The notes below the pieces were generated by a model. That model saw only the letters and a program-made list of their open reading frames with translations, was not told where the DNA came from and searched no databases. Source: Undaria pinnatifida (Eukaryota > Sar > Phaeophyceae > Laminariales > Alariaceae). Taken from it: DNA of 64,000 bases. The DNA is taken from the NCBI GenBank assembly GCA_012845835.1, contig JABAKD010000013.1, positions 14,407,665-14,471,664 of the forward strand, written 5' to 3'. Shown here piece by piece: positions 22,011 to 33,925 of this stretch (position 1 is its first letter; every line of letters starts with the position of its first letter). Position numbers and translations under genes: made by a program.

Positions 22011-22039
22011 ACCGAATCCCTGAAACAAAGAATGATCGT

Positions 22040-22230
22040 ATATATATATGTATTTATGTATATTTTTATCCTACAGCGGGTAGGGAAAGATAAAGCATAA
22101 TGAGCTCACCACACTTTCGTGTATTTTCATACACGTCGTGTGTCGATTTTACTCAATTGCATTCGCTATTCAGCGCTAGCTGGCGTGTCCTTCGATCCCC
22201 ATTATAGCGATAGCATGAGCTGTCCCTATC
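22040..22230 (+). repeat. Dispersed repeat family G, copy 1
   Basis: Shares with 51728-51893: TTTTTATCCT, AAGCATAATGAGCTCACCAC, CGTGTATTTTCATAC, CAGCGCTAGCTGGCGTGTCC and TATAGCGATAGC. Copy 2 interrupts a retroposon E, which defines G as an insertion of about 165 bp. Confidence 0.8.
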
Positions 22231-22639
22231 GGCGGTCCCCGTTACTACCCCGGCTAATATACCACTCACTTTGGTTTGCTTATTTTCTCTGGCGAGGCGA
22301 GTATATTTTTCCACTCACTCCAGAGTGAAAGGAGCCTGGAGCCTATCTTGTGACCACCGACCTGATTATGCGAGAACAACAACACAGCAGCATTATTAAT
22401 GGTAGTAGTCATAAATGGGTAGACAACCGTATAATAGCGCCGATGAAATTAATACTTATTAACACGGCGGGACCCGATTTGTTTTTTCCGGCAGCTCACA
22501 CGCCAAATTATTAATGATTCGACTTCGGGATTCCCGACAGGGGGACCGTTCCCTCCCCAAAACGACATACTAAATCCTATACAAAACCATGCGCACAATC
22601 TGACGAGGGTACGCGTGGTAACCAAGGCACCGGTCGGTA

Positions 22640-22810
22640 CGGGTATATAGTCGGGAAATCGTTCAGGGAACATGGTCGAGAATCAGTCGGCAACATAGTC
22701 GGGAAAAGGGTCGGGAACACAGTCGGGAAATCGGTCGGGAATGTACTCGGGAAATGGCCGGAAGATGCAGTCCGGAATGGTTGGGAACACGATCGGGAAC
22801 GCGGCTGGCG
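22640..22810. repeat. Short minisatellite with TCGGGAA core
   Basis: About nine irregular copies of a 15-20 bp unit with core GTCGGGAA(A/C). Reads on the minus strand as repeated FP-S/T tripeptides, which I treat as chance. Confidence 0.75.
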
Positions 22811-22829
22811 ACGACAACGGTTGAAAACA

Positions 22830-24240
22830 GGAAAATTATACAGAGTGCTATTTGCCAATTGCTCAAACGAACTTTCGCATCCTTTTTTTTTTAGTAAAAA
22901 CCAAACAAAAACAGTATACTGAAGTATAATAATACAGACAGTACGAAGTACATTTTTTTGGCTTCAAACAACACTTATCAATTAATTGTCGACTCATAGC
23001 TGAAGTTTATAAAAATAATACAAAAAGGCGGGAGGGGCGGGGGGTGGGTGTACTCATTTGTTGCTCGACTTACTTAGTCATTTGACCATGAGCTAGGCAT
23101 CCCTTTAAAGACTGAGCACCGTTCCTACTCCTAAATTATTGCTAGACACCTCCAACATTGGGCGCTTATTACGCTTCTTCCATATACTACATAAATAAAC
23201 TGTTTGCTTATCCAACCCCCGTCCTGTTTCGCCGTCTGCGGCCACCATCTTTCTCCTAGGATAGCGATCGTTTTCTCGCTACTCTCTAGTCTACCAAGCA
23301 AACTCTTCCATCTCACGTACGTATGTCTAATTTCCTCATCTCCTCCAAGACCAACTGTTATGGGAAATATTTTGAGTGAATATTTCTCTCTTTAAGACCT
23401 ACTACTACGGAATTGTTTTGAGCGATTATTTCGGGCGATTTTTTTTTCTCGAGTTTTGAACGAAAATAACAAATAAAATAACATATATATTATCTGGACC
23501 AGTGGTATGGCCTTTTTGTCTCATCCCTGGGCGACCATTGGCCGGGGATCGTACATAAAGTAAGCGTCATCTGGTTACGATAGGGTTCCATCCCATGATC
23601 ATAATCCATCCACATATACATATCTAACTTCGACAAACCGGGAACGAACATGGATATTATCAGAACTGATACCTCTCCGCACAGTGTGAAAATAATCCCC
23701 AACCCCGCCGACCGGCCGATCTCTGATTGGCTGAGGGTCGTATATTATAGAGCCAGCTCCACCAGGGGACGATAGCATACCATCTCCGGTACGGAGATCA
23801 TTCTATATCTCTAGAAGCTAGACAAACCGGGGGACAAAACCGAGTTCTCTCGGGTCATCACCGCCCCTCACCGTTTGGCAACTCCGATTCCGTTGGCTAA
23901 AATCGCTGATTGGTTCGAGCTTCACAGCGCCGCCCCACTCCAGGAGGATGATAGAGGCTCACCAACCAATTGGGGGCAGTTCCGTCGCACACGGGGGAGA
24001 TAGGGCCCCATGCCCCGTTGAGAAATCCTCCGGATCTCTACAGATCCAACAACGCGGGAACTATAACGATGATCTCCCTGGTAGATACCTCCCCGCACGG
24101 CGTGTCAACCGCGACCCCATTGGCATGTTCGTGATCGGCTGGTAGGCTTTGACACAATATCAGTTCGAAATTATTTCGACCGACTCGTTTTTCTCGCATT
24201 CTTTTCGCACACGGCAAACATTCGCAATGCGGGCGCAATT
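22830..24240. other. Non-coding stretch with weak internal repeats
   Basis: No gene. Degenerate repeats of a module of about 190 bp are suggested by GACAAACCGGG at 23633 and 23821 and by GATACCTCTCCGCAC (23670) against GATACCTCCCCGCAC (24084). Confidence 0.45.
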
Positions 24241-24761
24241 CAACCAGTTATTATTTGAATGATAGCTCGCACAACATAGCGATTTTGGAGTAATATCAGG
24301 TTGCCGTGCCGAGCAAGCACGCTCAAAATGAAGACGAGAAACACTTGTCAACAACAACAGCACCAAGCGCAATATAAATGGACGAATTAGAGCGATTTGT
24401 ATCCAAGATTTAGCCCCCCCCGGTTATAAGGACAGTTTGAAACAAAATAGGATGTTCAAAGCAAATCGACATAATAACAAGTGGAACTAAGACAGGCACA
24501 ACTCGAGCATAATAACCGTGCAAAACCGCTTGCAATGAGGCCAAAAGAGTGCGAATTTTGACTCAAGTAATGGTCGAAAAATCGAGGAATACTTGCCTGC
24601 ACATGATACCCTCTTTGTCGCCTATGCGACACTGAAAACATTTGCTAACAATCTCGGTTTCATTCGCTCATGGTAAAAACCTAGCTTATTTCACAAATAT
24701 TTTCACGAGATTTCTTGCATGCTACTCGCGTACGGTAGAGATTCGCCATGCGACCGCAATT

Positions 24762-24988
24762 CTACTCGTATAAATTTGTGGGGACTTTTTCTTGTGCACA
24801 AATGGACTTGCGGAAAGCGCGAGAGCGTGAGTTAGTAACACTCGATGAAAACTCCACGAGCAGTGGGATTGCTGAACCCTATGCGCAACAAAAATTGAAG
24901 GCAAGAAGCGGGGGGGACAAGGGACGACACCTGTGACCACGGCTTGTCCAGAAGCTGGAACGTAGATGTGTGTGAAAAAAAAAAAAAC
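24762..24988 (+). repeat. SINE family S1, copy 2, 5' truncated
   Basis: Lacks the tRNA head. Starts at TACTCGTATAAATTTGTGG, contains GCGCGAGAGCGTGAGTTAG and CCACGGCTTGTCCAGAAGC, and ends in a 13-nt A run (24974-24986). 5' truncation with an intact A tail is usual for target-primed integration. Confidence 0.85.
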
Positions 24989-25251
24989 TTACAAAACACT
25001 CAACCTCAAGATGAATCTATAAAGTTGGTACCCAGAGCGTCAGAGATAAAGCCATTCGAGGCATAAGAGCGGTCAAATCACCATGTATGTGCCGGCACAC
25101 TAGCGGCCATATGTTGCCCACATCAAATATGAGCAACGAGCGCCTGCTTTGGCTTGTCCCAGAATAAACTGAATCGGAATACCCCCACTGTACCCTGCTG
25201 CAATTTTTTTTCTCGTTGGTGTAGCTTGGCTAAAAAGCTGCTTTCATATTG

Positions 25252-25600
25252 TATCAGTTTTTTTTTTCCAGTCCATTTATTATCCTTGCACTACTCTCGC
25301 CCTCCCTCCCAGTAGTATAACTCAGAGCCGGGGTCACATAGAGGGCCCTCCTACCCCCTCCCCACTACGGTACATGCCTAAATTTTTATCACGAGAATCG
25401 AGCATTTTCTTCTCTCGTCAATTCGCGTCGAATTGTACCTACCCACGCTGGTACGCGTTCTCAGCAGTTGTTAGTTGATCTTTTTTCTGCATTTCTGCAA
25501 ATAGAAACCTCAAATCTCTCCCAACGGTGTGGATCGAACATAAGGACCAATGCTAGTAGTATTCAAGGGTAACAACTAGACCACTAGGGCGACCGGCTCT
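25252..25600 (-). repeat. SINE family S2, copy 2
   Basis: On the minus strand from 25600: GCCGGTCGCCCTAGTGGTC with A box TAGTGGTCTAG, then a perfect B box GTTCGATCC near 25530-25540. A body shared with 16085-16466 follows, then an A tail (T run 25258-25268 on plus). About 350 bp. This is the better-preserved S2 copy. Confidence 0.85.
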
Positions 25601-25611
25601 ATAGAACTCAC

Positions 25612-26590
25612 TAGAGATGATCATTCAGCGGTCGCCTATATAACTCATATAACTCACTAGAGATGATCATTCAGCAATCAGCAGCAAGGAACAGGTCAAG
25701 CGAGAAGCAACACAAAATCACTAAAAAAAAATAATCTGATGGCGTCAGCTGTGATTTAGACAAAGTTAGGGTCGAACCTCATATTTTGCAAGCTGGGTAC
25801 TATAATATCGATCGCCCGTCTTTATTTGTCTGTTACGTATCAGCACGGTCGCTTCAGCAACGGAAACAAGCGCCACAGCAACAAGAACAAAGCACCCCCT
25901 TCACACCGATTTTACTTCTCCCAAAAGTCTTCTCGGGGAAAAGAACCACCCGCCAATGCAATACCGGGACGAATGCATGCCACTGGTTTCTTCAGTGGAT
26001 ACCGTCTACCACTACGTACGACCTTCGCGTGACGCAGCTAAATATCACAAGCGATTTTTCCCCTAGTTTTTTAGTCGAAAATGTATTCCCTGTTTTTACA
26101 CACCCTCCCTATACCATAAGTCAGACAAAATGCGTGTGTTTAATATAGCATCGTCAGTGTGTGAGCTCTTACTTGTACCTATATTACTTGCACGAGTACA
26201 AACTATGTCGATGTGCTCGAACTAGTATAATACCACCCTCGAGGCCGGGGACGCAGCCACTCGAAATGCTGATGCGTGACTTTTTCTGGCACAGTAACAA
26301 TCGTAATCACTACCTCCTCGTGTTCAGTCATGCGTGCGCTTGCCTCATCTATCCATGTACGTACGTGTCACCGAAATTCAAGAATCAAATGCACTGCTAT
26401 GATACCTACCGCGGTACCATTTTTTTTGTTTTCAGCGAGTGTTCTTTGTGTTGGGGAAAATTATGACGCCAATTTGGAAATACTGTCATGCCAAGTTTAA
26501 TTTTATCAACCTCTCCATACATCAAGAACGAACAATAACTGGAGAGTACCATTCGAAATAAAAAATGTGGACACTTCTCGCTTGTCTCGC
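25612..26590 (+). repeat. Dispersed repeat family A, copy 3
   Basis: Begins with the same GAGATGATCATTCAGCAATC start, duplicated once (25614 and 25662). It has the CGGGACGAATGCATGCCACT block, TGTACGTACGTGTCACCG, and ends CTTCTCGCTTGTCTCGC. Between 25717 and 25815 it carries about 100 bp not in the other copies. Confidence 0.75.
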
Positions 26591-27131
26591 CCCCCCCCCC
26601 CAAACGCCCCCTCCTTCCCCACCACCCGCACCATCGCCTAGACTTAGCACCACGCGTATAGCAAGCTCCTCACTGATACACATCTATGCGACTGGAAATT
26701 CCCCTTTCGAACACTCCGCCCGCTCCTCACTGGTTGTACGACTGTATGGCATACATGGTAAACTGATGCGCTCCTTCCACAACCGTTAGTTTTGTCCTCT
26801 TGAAATATTTATCGTTTCCGCGTACAAATTGAGTTGTCCCCCCCCCCCCACCGCCCCCTCTTGTTCAAACGCCCAACCTAAAATCAAAACCTGCCAGAGT
26901 AATAAACACTACCGGGCACTTGGTATCACCTCATTAACTTTCCAGCCTTCCATGCCGTAGGTCTAATTCATAGACCCTAACTGACATACATCTATGCAAC
27001 CTAAAGCTGTTGGAATCCCCCCTTTCCTCCTTCCCCCTTCGGACACTCCGCTCTCTCCTCATTGGTTGTATGCCTTACAGGATATACATGATAAACTGAT
27101 GCATTCCTTCCACAACCGTCACATTTGTCCC
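26575..27131 (+). repeat. Poly-C mosaic, left part, interrupted by Copia element 3
   Basis: Family C modules with C homopolymers, ending at CGTCACATTTGTCCC. The module continues beyond Copia element 3 at 32018, where GTCTCCTTA and TTTCCGCGCACAGATTGAG complete it, so the mosaic predates that element. Confidence 0.85.
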
Positions 27132-27562
27132 TGTTGAGAGTATGAACCTTGGATTCAAATCTAATTTAATGCGCAGTCTATTCGAGCAGTCTATTCGCAC
27201 GAATAAGATATGCTGTTGACTGTTACGTCGAATGTTACGTTGAACTTTTGGTGGAACTTAAATGTAAAACGTAGATTTGAGTATGTTATAGTTGTCCCGT
27301 TGTCCCGGTATTCTACCGGACTTCGGGCATTGTTCCGTGATGATCGAGTGGTGCTGCAACCCACCATGATCACTCTCCCTACTCTCCCTACTTTCTTTTC
27401 TCTTCTTCTTCCTCTCTGTTTGCCCTCAAGCGCCCTTTCCAAACTATCCCTTTTTCTTTCTTATTACACGTGATCATAACAGACACTTCGGTGCCACCTC
27501 TGCATCTCTTCGCATAGAAGACAGAGCCTCCACACAACCATTGTGTTCACAGACTATTCACA
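27132..27562 (+). repeat. Copia element 3 5' LTR
   Basis: 431 bp, TGTTGAGAG to CTATTCACA, aligns end to end with 31588-32017. Both contain TGATCACTCTCCCTACTCTC and TCGCATAGAAGACAGAGCC. Confidence 0.92.
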
Positions 27563-27625
27563 GTTTATGAGCCTTCGACCTTCGATATAAACATCGATCT
27601 GCACCAAGCGACATCTCATTGAAGT

Positions 27626-28494
27626 TTGTCGCATCTTACCGGGAGTTTGAGAGAAACCTTCAATAAGACGGCTACAGCATCAGGATCAGCGATCAGCATC
27701 AGCATCACCATCACCATGGTAGAGTCCACGAAAGCTGGTGATGCTGTAGACAAGCTCGTTAGAGCTCTCAACGGCAAATTTAATGGGCTTAAGTTCGACG
27801 CATGGAAACGTACGGCTCAGTCCGTGATAAATATGCGTCATACCGAGATCTCTGATATCCTGGAAGGGCGTCCTTGCCCCGAGCCCAAAGTAATTAGTCC
27901 TCGTCCATCTTCTATAAGAAGTACGCCTTCACGAGCTGTAAGTCGCAGCCAGGCCACTGACGAAACGGACACTCAGTCCGGGGAAACACCCCCGGCTGAA
28001 ACAACAGAGAATGTACAGCCAGACGCAGGGAGTACTCCCGTGGATACGGCGCATCTGCTACCACCGTATTCAGGATATTTCACACTCCCAAACCATCAGT
28101 TGTATGGGCCACGGATGACAACATCTCGAATTTGGAAGGCATCAAGCACTGGTACAGCGACAATCGTCTTCTGTTCGCCTTTTTGTTCCTGAGCACATCG
28201 GGAGCTGCGGCCAGCTTTCTTCTACACTTCAAGCCGAAACGAGGTGAACTTGCGCAAAGGAAAAACCGCTTGGGATGGTATGGTTAGAAAAATTCAAATT
28301 TCCTCCCGCCAACGTAGACGTATACTCAAAACAACAACTAACTCATATGGTCATGACGGATGGGCAAGACCCAGGCATAGTTATCAATGAAGTATACTAT
28401 TTACGGGATGAATTGGTGGGCATGGGAGAGGTATTCAACGATGACAGCATATTGGACATAGTGCTGGAAGGACTCACGGATAAATACCTGCAAA
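27626..28494 (+). pseudogene. Copia element 3 Gag, 5' portion, frameshifted
   Basis: Gag most likely starts at the ATG at 27716: MVESTKAGDAVDKLVRALNG then KFDAWKRTAQSVINMRHTEI and ILEGRPCPEPK. The frame breaks around 28110, continues in another as DDNISNLEGIKHWYSDNRL and FLHFKPKRGELAQ, then changes again. The block at 28275-28494 reads DPGIVINEVYYLRDELVGM and SILDIVLEGLTDKYLQI, the UBN2-like Gag core. It stops abruptly at 28494, where the strand polarity of the coding sequence flips. Forms the particle in intact relatives. Confidence 0.85.
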
Positions 28495-28998
28495 TAAGTA
28501 GCTGCTGTAGTCGCAGCCGCAGTAGTGGATGAAGCATGTGTCACTGAGACGTAGGTTTCCATTTGCGTTGTTGAAGTTGGAGCTGTGGCGGTGTTGGCGT
28601 GAGCACTACGGTTGTTATTATGCCGGCCATTTTGTTGACCAGGACGACGGGGGCGGGTTATGTTGTCGTCACGTATTTGAGACCGACGGTCGCTTTTTTC
28701 GTGGCGATCGGTATTATGCACGCTACACCACGAATGTTTTGGAGGTGTTGGGGGAGGTTTTTCCCCCGACATCTTTCCCTTCCGTTTGAAGCAATTTTGG
28801 AATCGATGGCCTAGTTTTTTGCAGTGTGAACAGGTCACTACCGTTGATGGTGTTGGCGTGACTACCATAGCAGATTAACGCCCGTTCTTTTTTCGCGAAG
28901 GCCCGTTTCGCATAGCTCTATTCGCGTAGATATTAGGCATTGTTATCACAGCTCGGTCGAGGTTGAAGTCATCGTTTTCTTCGGCGCTATATTTTATC
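28495..28998 (-). pseudogene. Copia element 3 Gag C-terminal segment, inverted
   Basis: This stretch codes on the minus strand although the rest of the element is plus. From about 28985 downward it reads KYSAEENDDFNLDRAVITMP, NIYANRAMRNGPS and a stop. Then come MVVTPTPSTVVTCSHC and the intact knuckle CSHCKKLGHRFQNC, and an Asn/Thr/Ala-rich tail ending HASSTTAAATTAATY. The start continues the plus-strand GLTDKYLQI at 28494, and its end continues into NTSFATPP at 29007. The segment is therefore a simple inversion of about 500 bp inside gag. AGCAGCTA and its complement flank the two breakpoints. Confidence 0.9.
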
Positions 28999-29907
28999 AG
29001 CAGCTATTAATACGTCCTTCGCGACTCCTCCCTGTCCATCCTCACCTCCAGCTGGTATAGGTTATGCTTTCACCGCCGCACCTCCGATTAATATCGCCGC
29101 GCAGCCCGTCGAATCCTCCATGACTGCGGACAGCGGAGTTTCTAGCTACTTCATCGACAATCCGCTTCTACCGGGCATCGAACATAAAATGAACCACTAC
29201 GTACAGCTGGACCCTCCTGTGCCAACAACAGTCAACTTAGAGGAAACCATCGCCTTTATGGCGTTGGTCAAGGGGGTTTGGTCGTTCAAGTGTTGGACCA
29301 TATAGGCTCTAAGCACTTTGTGCAGCTTCCCGTCACGGTCGTACCAGGGCTAGGCAGGCACCTATTTTCGGGGGGATCAGCAGCTACGAGAGGGGTCACT
29401 ATGATCATCGCCACGAATTCGTATTTGGACATGGGTGCATTTACAGTACCCCTACGCAAAGACAGCCACTGCTCTTCTCTGCATCATCTCGACCTCACCA
29501 CTGGTGCTACCAGACGAACACCTGAGACAGCGTTTCCGACCATTTCCGGCAAAAACCTTGAACCGAAAACCGTCCTCGCTGTTCACAATTGGGCTACTAC
29601 TAAAGCTCCTTCCCTACCAAAAACTCTTCCAGCTAATATCTGGCACAAGAGGTTAGGTCATCCCAACGGGCAGGTGATGGCCAAGGTGCAAAATGTTGCA
29701 GACTGTGGGGTAAATCTTACATACACTTTATCGGCGTGTGATACGTGCAAGATCAATGTGAGCACTCAACAGAAACACCGTAAGACATCGCGGCCTAACC
29801 TTTCCAGCGAACGAATAAAACTGGTGAGTGCTGACCTGATAGGATACGTCTACATGGCGAAATATACCGACCATCACACCAGGGTAAAAGCAGCCTCCTT
29901 CATATGA
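28999..29907 (+). pseudogene. Copia element 3 protease and pre-integrase region
   Basis: After the inversion, plus-strand coding resumes: PPAGIGYAFTAAPPINIAAQ, then SSMTADSGVSSYFIDN with the retropepsin-like DSG, then a frame change near 29250. 29278-29907 holds VTVVPGLGRHLFSGG (protease C-terminal block). The pre-integrase HHCC motif follows: IWHKRLGHPNGQVM, then CDTCKINV. It ends with LVSADLIGYVYMAKYTDHHT, the start of the integrase core, where the reading stops. The Asp of SADL is the expected first catalytic position. Confidence 0.85.
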
Positions 29908-30283
29908 GAGCCGCCCTCCGTTCTACCAACAGCATACTCGGCCAATTCTCAAGTAAGAGCGCGTCAGCTGGCCCTACAACGCCAAGGATCTCCGAAACAG
30001 CAGTTCGAGACCGTTTCGCAGTACACCAGGGCTGTCGGAATGGACAAAATAAACCGCCCGGTATCAAGTTCGGTACCCAACACCTACGCGCAACCTATGG
30101 CCTCACCAAAAGCGGAAGAATGCAAACCTTCAGCGACCTCAGCTCGAAGATCAACGACTTCAGCGCGGAGAACTCCTTCTAAGCTCCAACACTTTGAAGT
30201 CGCAACTACAGCTCCGGCTAGCAAGACCGCCTTTGACCATCGCGACCGCCATGTAAATTATCTCAGGCAATCTCCATGATCGA
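29904..30283 (+). pseudogene. Copia element 3 residual Pol hinge
   Basis: Short plus-strand frames with SSVPNTYAQPMASPKAEECK and a Ser/Arg-rich run (ATSARRSTTSARRTPS). This composition fits the spacer between integrase and RT. The integrase DNG and Glu motifs are missing, so most of the core is deleted. No RT motif follows. Confidence 0.5.
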
Positions 30284-31587
30284 AAAAGCATTGCTTTATA
30301 GAGTTCGATACAAGATTGCGGCGTTTCATAAGTGGGAAAAAAATTAGCCTGTTTCTGATTCTGCCGTGTGCTGTCGGACTTTTCAATCGCCAACAAACGG
30401 CGATGTACCGAGGACGGAGAAATGCGTTACGCACAACCAAATAGGCAATGTACCGACAAAACGATTGGTCTATTATAATTCAGCTACAAGACTGCCATGG
30501 ACCGGGGAAGAACAAGGCCGAGGTACACATCGCATCACAACATTTTCCCTTCTCTGTGTCCAAGCTCTTCTTCAGCATGTTCAGCTTGGATCGGTGACTC
30601 GGCCGCTGACCTGTTGGACTTTCTCCTCGCCAGTAGTATGTACAACGACATTGCCGAACGGCTGTCAAGTATCTCGTACGTATCTCAACCTCATAGGATG
30701 AGTAAATATGGACAAGACTTTACCGTTTCCGAATCCAGGGCGTAACTTTACTGCAGTTGTAATACTTCGCACAGGGACGGGCTTATGGTTAAACCGGTCA
30801 CATTTTCTTGCGAGATATACTTGTGGATACAGTTGAAATTGATACTTAAGTAGAGAATATTACTAGGTGCAGCAGTTAATTTTTCAACTAGAAAGTTACA
30901 ACTGATCGCCAGTTACGTATAAGTAAAGGAGCTGCGACTATGGGTCGTATGAACTTAAGTCAACGATCGTACAGCAATAAGCTATGTTCTACCGAAAATG
31001 CGTAAGAGTATATATTCCAGAACTTAGGAGCAAAATCTCACAAAGATTGTCTATCTTATGCTCTTCAGCGTACGATTAGTATCGGACAGTTTATCGTTCT
31101 ATGCGTATCCTAGGACCACATTGAAGTGACGTGGTTAACTTACAGCAGTGACCTTTGTTTGTTTGTTTGTTTTTCGGATATAGCTCGATGATGGACTATG
31201 ACTACACCCATCATAGTCTATTACAGTACTATCAGTATTCGTAATTCTATTTGTTCCTTAATTATCAAGTATGTAAGTAAATAAGTACATAAAACAAACA
31301 ACTGGATAGTGAGAAAGTATTATTTTGTCGTAATGGACACTTGTCTACAATTATCTTTGCGTTTTATATTCTAGGGTATTTATCGCTGGCAATTACACCA
31401 AGCGTAGTTTTTATACGTATCTTTCCATGTAAGGTTTAATTTTGTGTAAATGTGTGAATAACATGGATACATCCATATTGCCGCGGTTGATACACCGGAC
31501 TGAATATGTGACCCATTTTTTTATTTTGCGAATTTGATTTCTCAGTATGAGGCTTCTCTAGCAATCTGACTTTGCACTATGGGGGTG
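30284..31587. other. Copia element 3 interior without coding capacity
   Basis: Where RT and RNase H should be, frames are short and none shows RT motifs. After 30740 the sequence is AT-rich with a (GTTT)n run at 31153-31172. It ends in the purine-rich GGGGGTG next to the LTR. It may be replaced or captured sequence. Confidence 0.6.
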
Positions 31588-32017
31588 TGTTGAGAGTATG
31601 CACCTTGGATTTAAATCTAAGTTAATGCGCAGTCTATTCGAGCAGTCAATTTGCACGAATAAAATATGCTGTGGAATGTTATGTCGAATCTTACATTGAA
31701 TCTTTGGTGGAACGTACATGTAAAATGTAGATTTGATTATGTTAAGGTTGTCCCGATATCCCGGTGTTCTACCGGACTACGGGTATTGTTCCGTGATGAT
31801 CAAGTGGTGATGCAATCCACCATGATCACTCTCCCTACTCTCCCTACTTTCTCTTCTCTTCTTCTTCCTCTTCTTTGGCCTCAAGCGCCCTTTCCAAACT
31901 ATCCCTTTCTCTTTCTTATCACAAGTGATCTTAACAGACACTTCGATGCCACCTCTGAATCTCTTCGCATAGAAGACAGAGCCTCCACACAACCATTGTG
32001 TTCACAGGCTATTCACA
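31588..32017 (+). repeat. Copia element 3 3' LTR
   Basis: 430 bp, pairs with 27132-27562. Followed by target duplicate GTCTC and by the resumed poly-C mosaic. Confidence 0.92.
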
Positions 32018-32450
32018 GTCTCCTTACAGGACTTACAGTTTCCGCGCACAGATTGAGTTGCCCCGCCCGTTTCCCCCTCCCCCCACGCGCCCCCCACTTC
32101 CTGGCGTTCAAACCCAACCCCCCACGGCCTTTGAAACCCCGCTCCCCCCTCAACGGTTATACGACTTACAGGATACACTTGATAAACTGATGCATTTACT
32201 TCCACAGCTTTCAGATATTGTCCCCCTCAAAAACAGGTTTTGTAATTTCCGCGCACAGACTGACTAATATTACCCTGTTGACCCTGGTACAAGCTACACT
32301 GTAGTTCCAAGGGGAGTCGCCGATCTATATCCTTAATGAGGACACCCACCCAGTATACGCGCGATCGGAGTATCACACACAGCTTGCAAAGATGAGTTTC
32401 GACAAAATCTTCGATCTCACAGCTGTAGTGTATCTTTATTTTTGCTATAT
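32018..32450 (+). repeat. Poly-C mosaic, right part after Copia element 3
   Basis: Continues the module broken at 27131, then a full family C core unit (about 32225-32440) ending AAGATGAGTTTCGACAAAAT and CTCACAGCTGTAGTGTA. Confidence 0.85.
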
Positions 32451-32631
32451 ATGTATGAAGTATGTAATCATCGGCACGATAAAATATCTTGGTAACTCCA
32501 TGGTTGCTTCTACCTGTCGATTGGATTGTAATGTTTCATCTTGCGATCCATGTAAAATAACACACCACGAAGCTATAGTCTAATAACACATTGTATGCCG
32601 CATAGCATTGTTCCAATTTGTTGTCTTGTAT

Positions 32632-32745
32632 TCATGGTGTTGTTGTTGTCCTCACATTTACTCGCACAATCAAGTCCGTGGTCACAGGACAGGTTCCAGT
32701 CACTCTGGAGCTAAGAAATACCCCAGAAAAAACAATAACAAACCT
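32632..32745 (-). repeat. Retroposon D, short 3' fragment
   Basis: Minus-strand 3' end: TCCAGAGTGACTGGAACCTG then AGTCCGTGGTC (shared with D copies at 39645 and 40320), ending in a short (CAA)n tail (32632-32650 on plus as TGTTGTTGTTG). Confidence 0.75.
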
Positions 32746-32819
32746 AAGTTCATTCATATAATAAATAGTCAGCCCTGGTTGTTGAAATATACGGGGGATT
32801 CCTAAAAGGCCGTTGCCCT

Positions 32820-33925
32820 CCCGCCACTATGACACACACGCAAAAACAGCCCCCCCCTCCGCCCTCCTCCCCCGCCGCCCCACTTAACATCAAATCTGCT
32901 AGAAGAATAATTAAACACTCTACCAGCCAGGTGATACCACCTCGTTACCTATCTATCCAACCAGCCATGCCGTAGCTCCAACTAATTTATTCCGCCCCCA
33001 CGTTCCCCCTCCTTCACCACCACCCCGCACCATCGCCTAGACCTGGCACGTATACACGGTAAAGTTCTTTCCAGGAATACAGTCATGCGACCTAGAGGCC
33101 CCCCCCCCCAAATCGGGCCCCCGCCTCGACTTGTTCTCTCCCACCGCCCCACCCAAAATCAAAAACTGCCAGAGTAGTAAACACTACCAACCAGTTGACA
33201 TTACCTCATTACCTTTCTAACCATCCATGCTGTACGTAGCTACAATTCATACCCCCCCCCCCTCCCTCCCAACGCCCCTCCTTCTCCACAACCCGCAACA
33301 TCGCCTAGCACCACGCGTATAGCAAGCTCCTAACAGATATACATCTACGCGACCTAAAGCTGTTGGAAATCCTCTTCCCCCCCCCTCCCCCAAAACCCCC
33401 CTAACCCCCTCCCCCCCCGCCTTCGAACACTCCGCCCTCTTCTCACCGGTTGTACGATTTACAGGATATACATGATAAACTGATGCATTCCTTCCACAGC
33501 CGCCACATTTTCCCCTCGAGAGAATTTATAGTTTCCGCGCACAGATTAAGATTTCCCCCCCCCCCCCCCCCCCCTCCCCTCACCCTCTTGTTCAAACCCC
33601 GGCCCCTACACCCTTAAATCCTCCGCCCTCCCCTCACCGGTTAGACGACTTACAGGGTACATGAAGCATTTCCTTATACAGCTGTCAATTTTCGTCCCCC
33701 TCAAAACGGGTTAGATTGTTTCCGCGCACAGACTGATTAACATCACCCTTTTGACCCTCTGTTACAAGCTACACTGTAGGTCCAAGGGGAGTCGCCAACC
33801 TCTATCCTTGATGAGGACACACACACAGTAATATGCGCGATCGGAGTATCACACAGCTTGCAAATATGAGTTTCAACGATATCTTCGATCTCACAGCTGG
33901 GGGGCATTTTTATTTTGAAAGCATA
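32820..33925 (+). repeat. Poly-C mosaic with family C core
   Basis: Modules CACCATCGCCTAGACCTGGC, CCAGAGTAGTAAACACTACC and TGATGCATTCCTTCCACAGC with intervening C runs. The longest is about 20 nt near 33557-33576. A core unit ends at about 33925. Confidence 0.85.

Larger units (their letters stand above)
27132..32017 (+). mobile_element. Copia element 3, LTR-bounded, no RT, inverted gag segment
   Basis: LTRs 27132-27562 and 31588-32017 begin TGTTGAGAGTATG and end CTATTCACA. Flanks GTCCC (27127-27131) and GTCTC (32018-32022) are a 5-bp target duplication with one change. A purine-rich GGGGGTG precedes the 3' LTR. Gag, an inverted Gag piece, and protease/pre-integrase regions are recognisable. 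The integrase core is mostly absent and no RT or RNase H is visible, so it cannot move by itself. LTRs differ at roughly 30-35 sites by eye. Confidence 0.92.

Noticed and set aside
22640-22810. CRISPR-like array
   Set aside because: Units are irregular, without conserved repeats and unique spacers, in a eukaryotic sequence.
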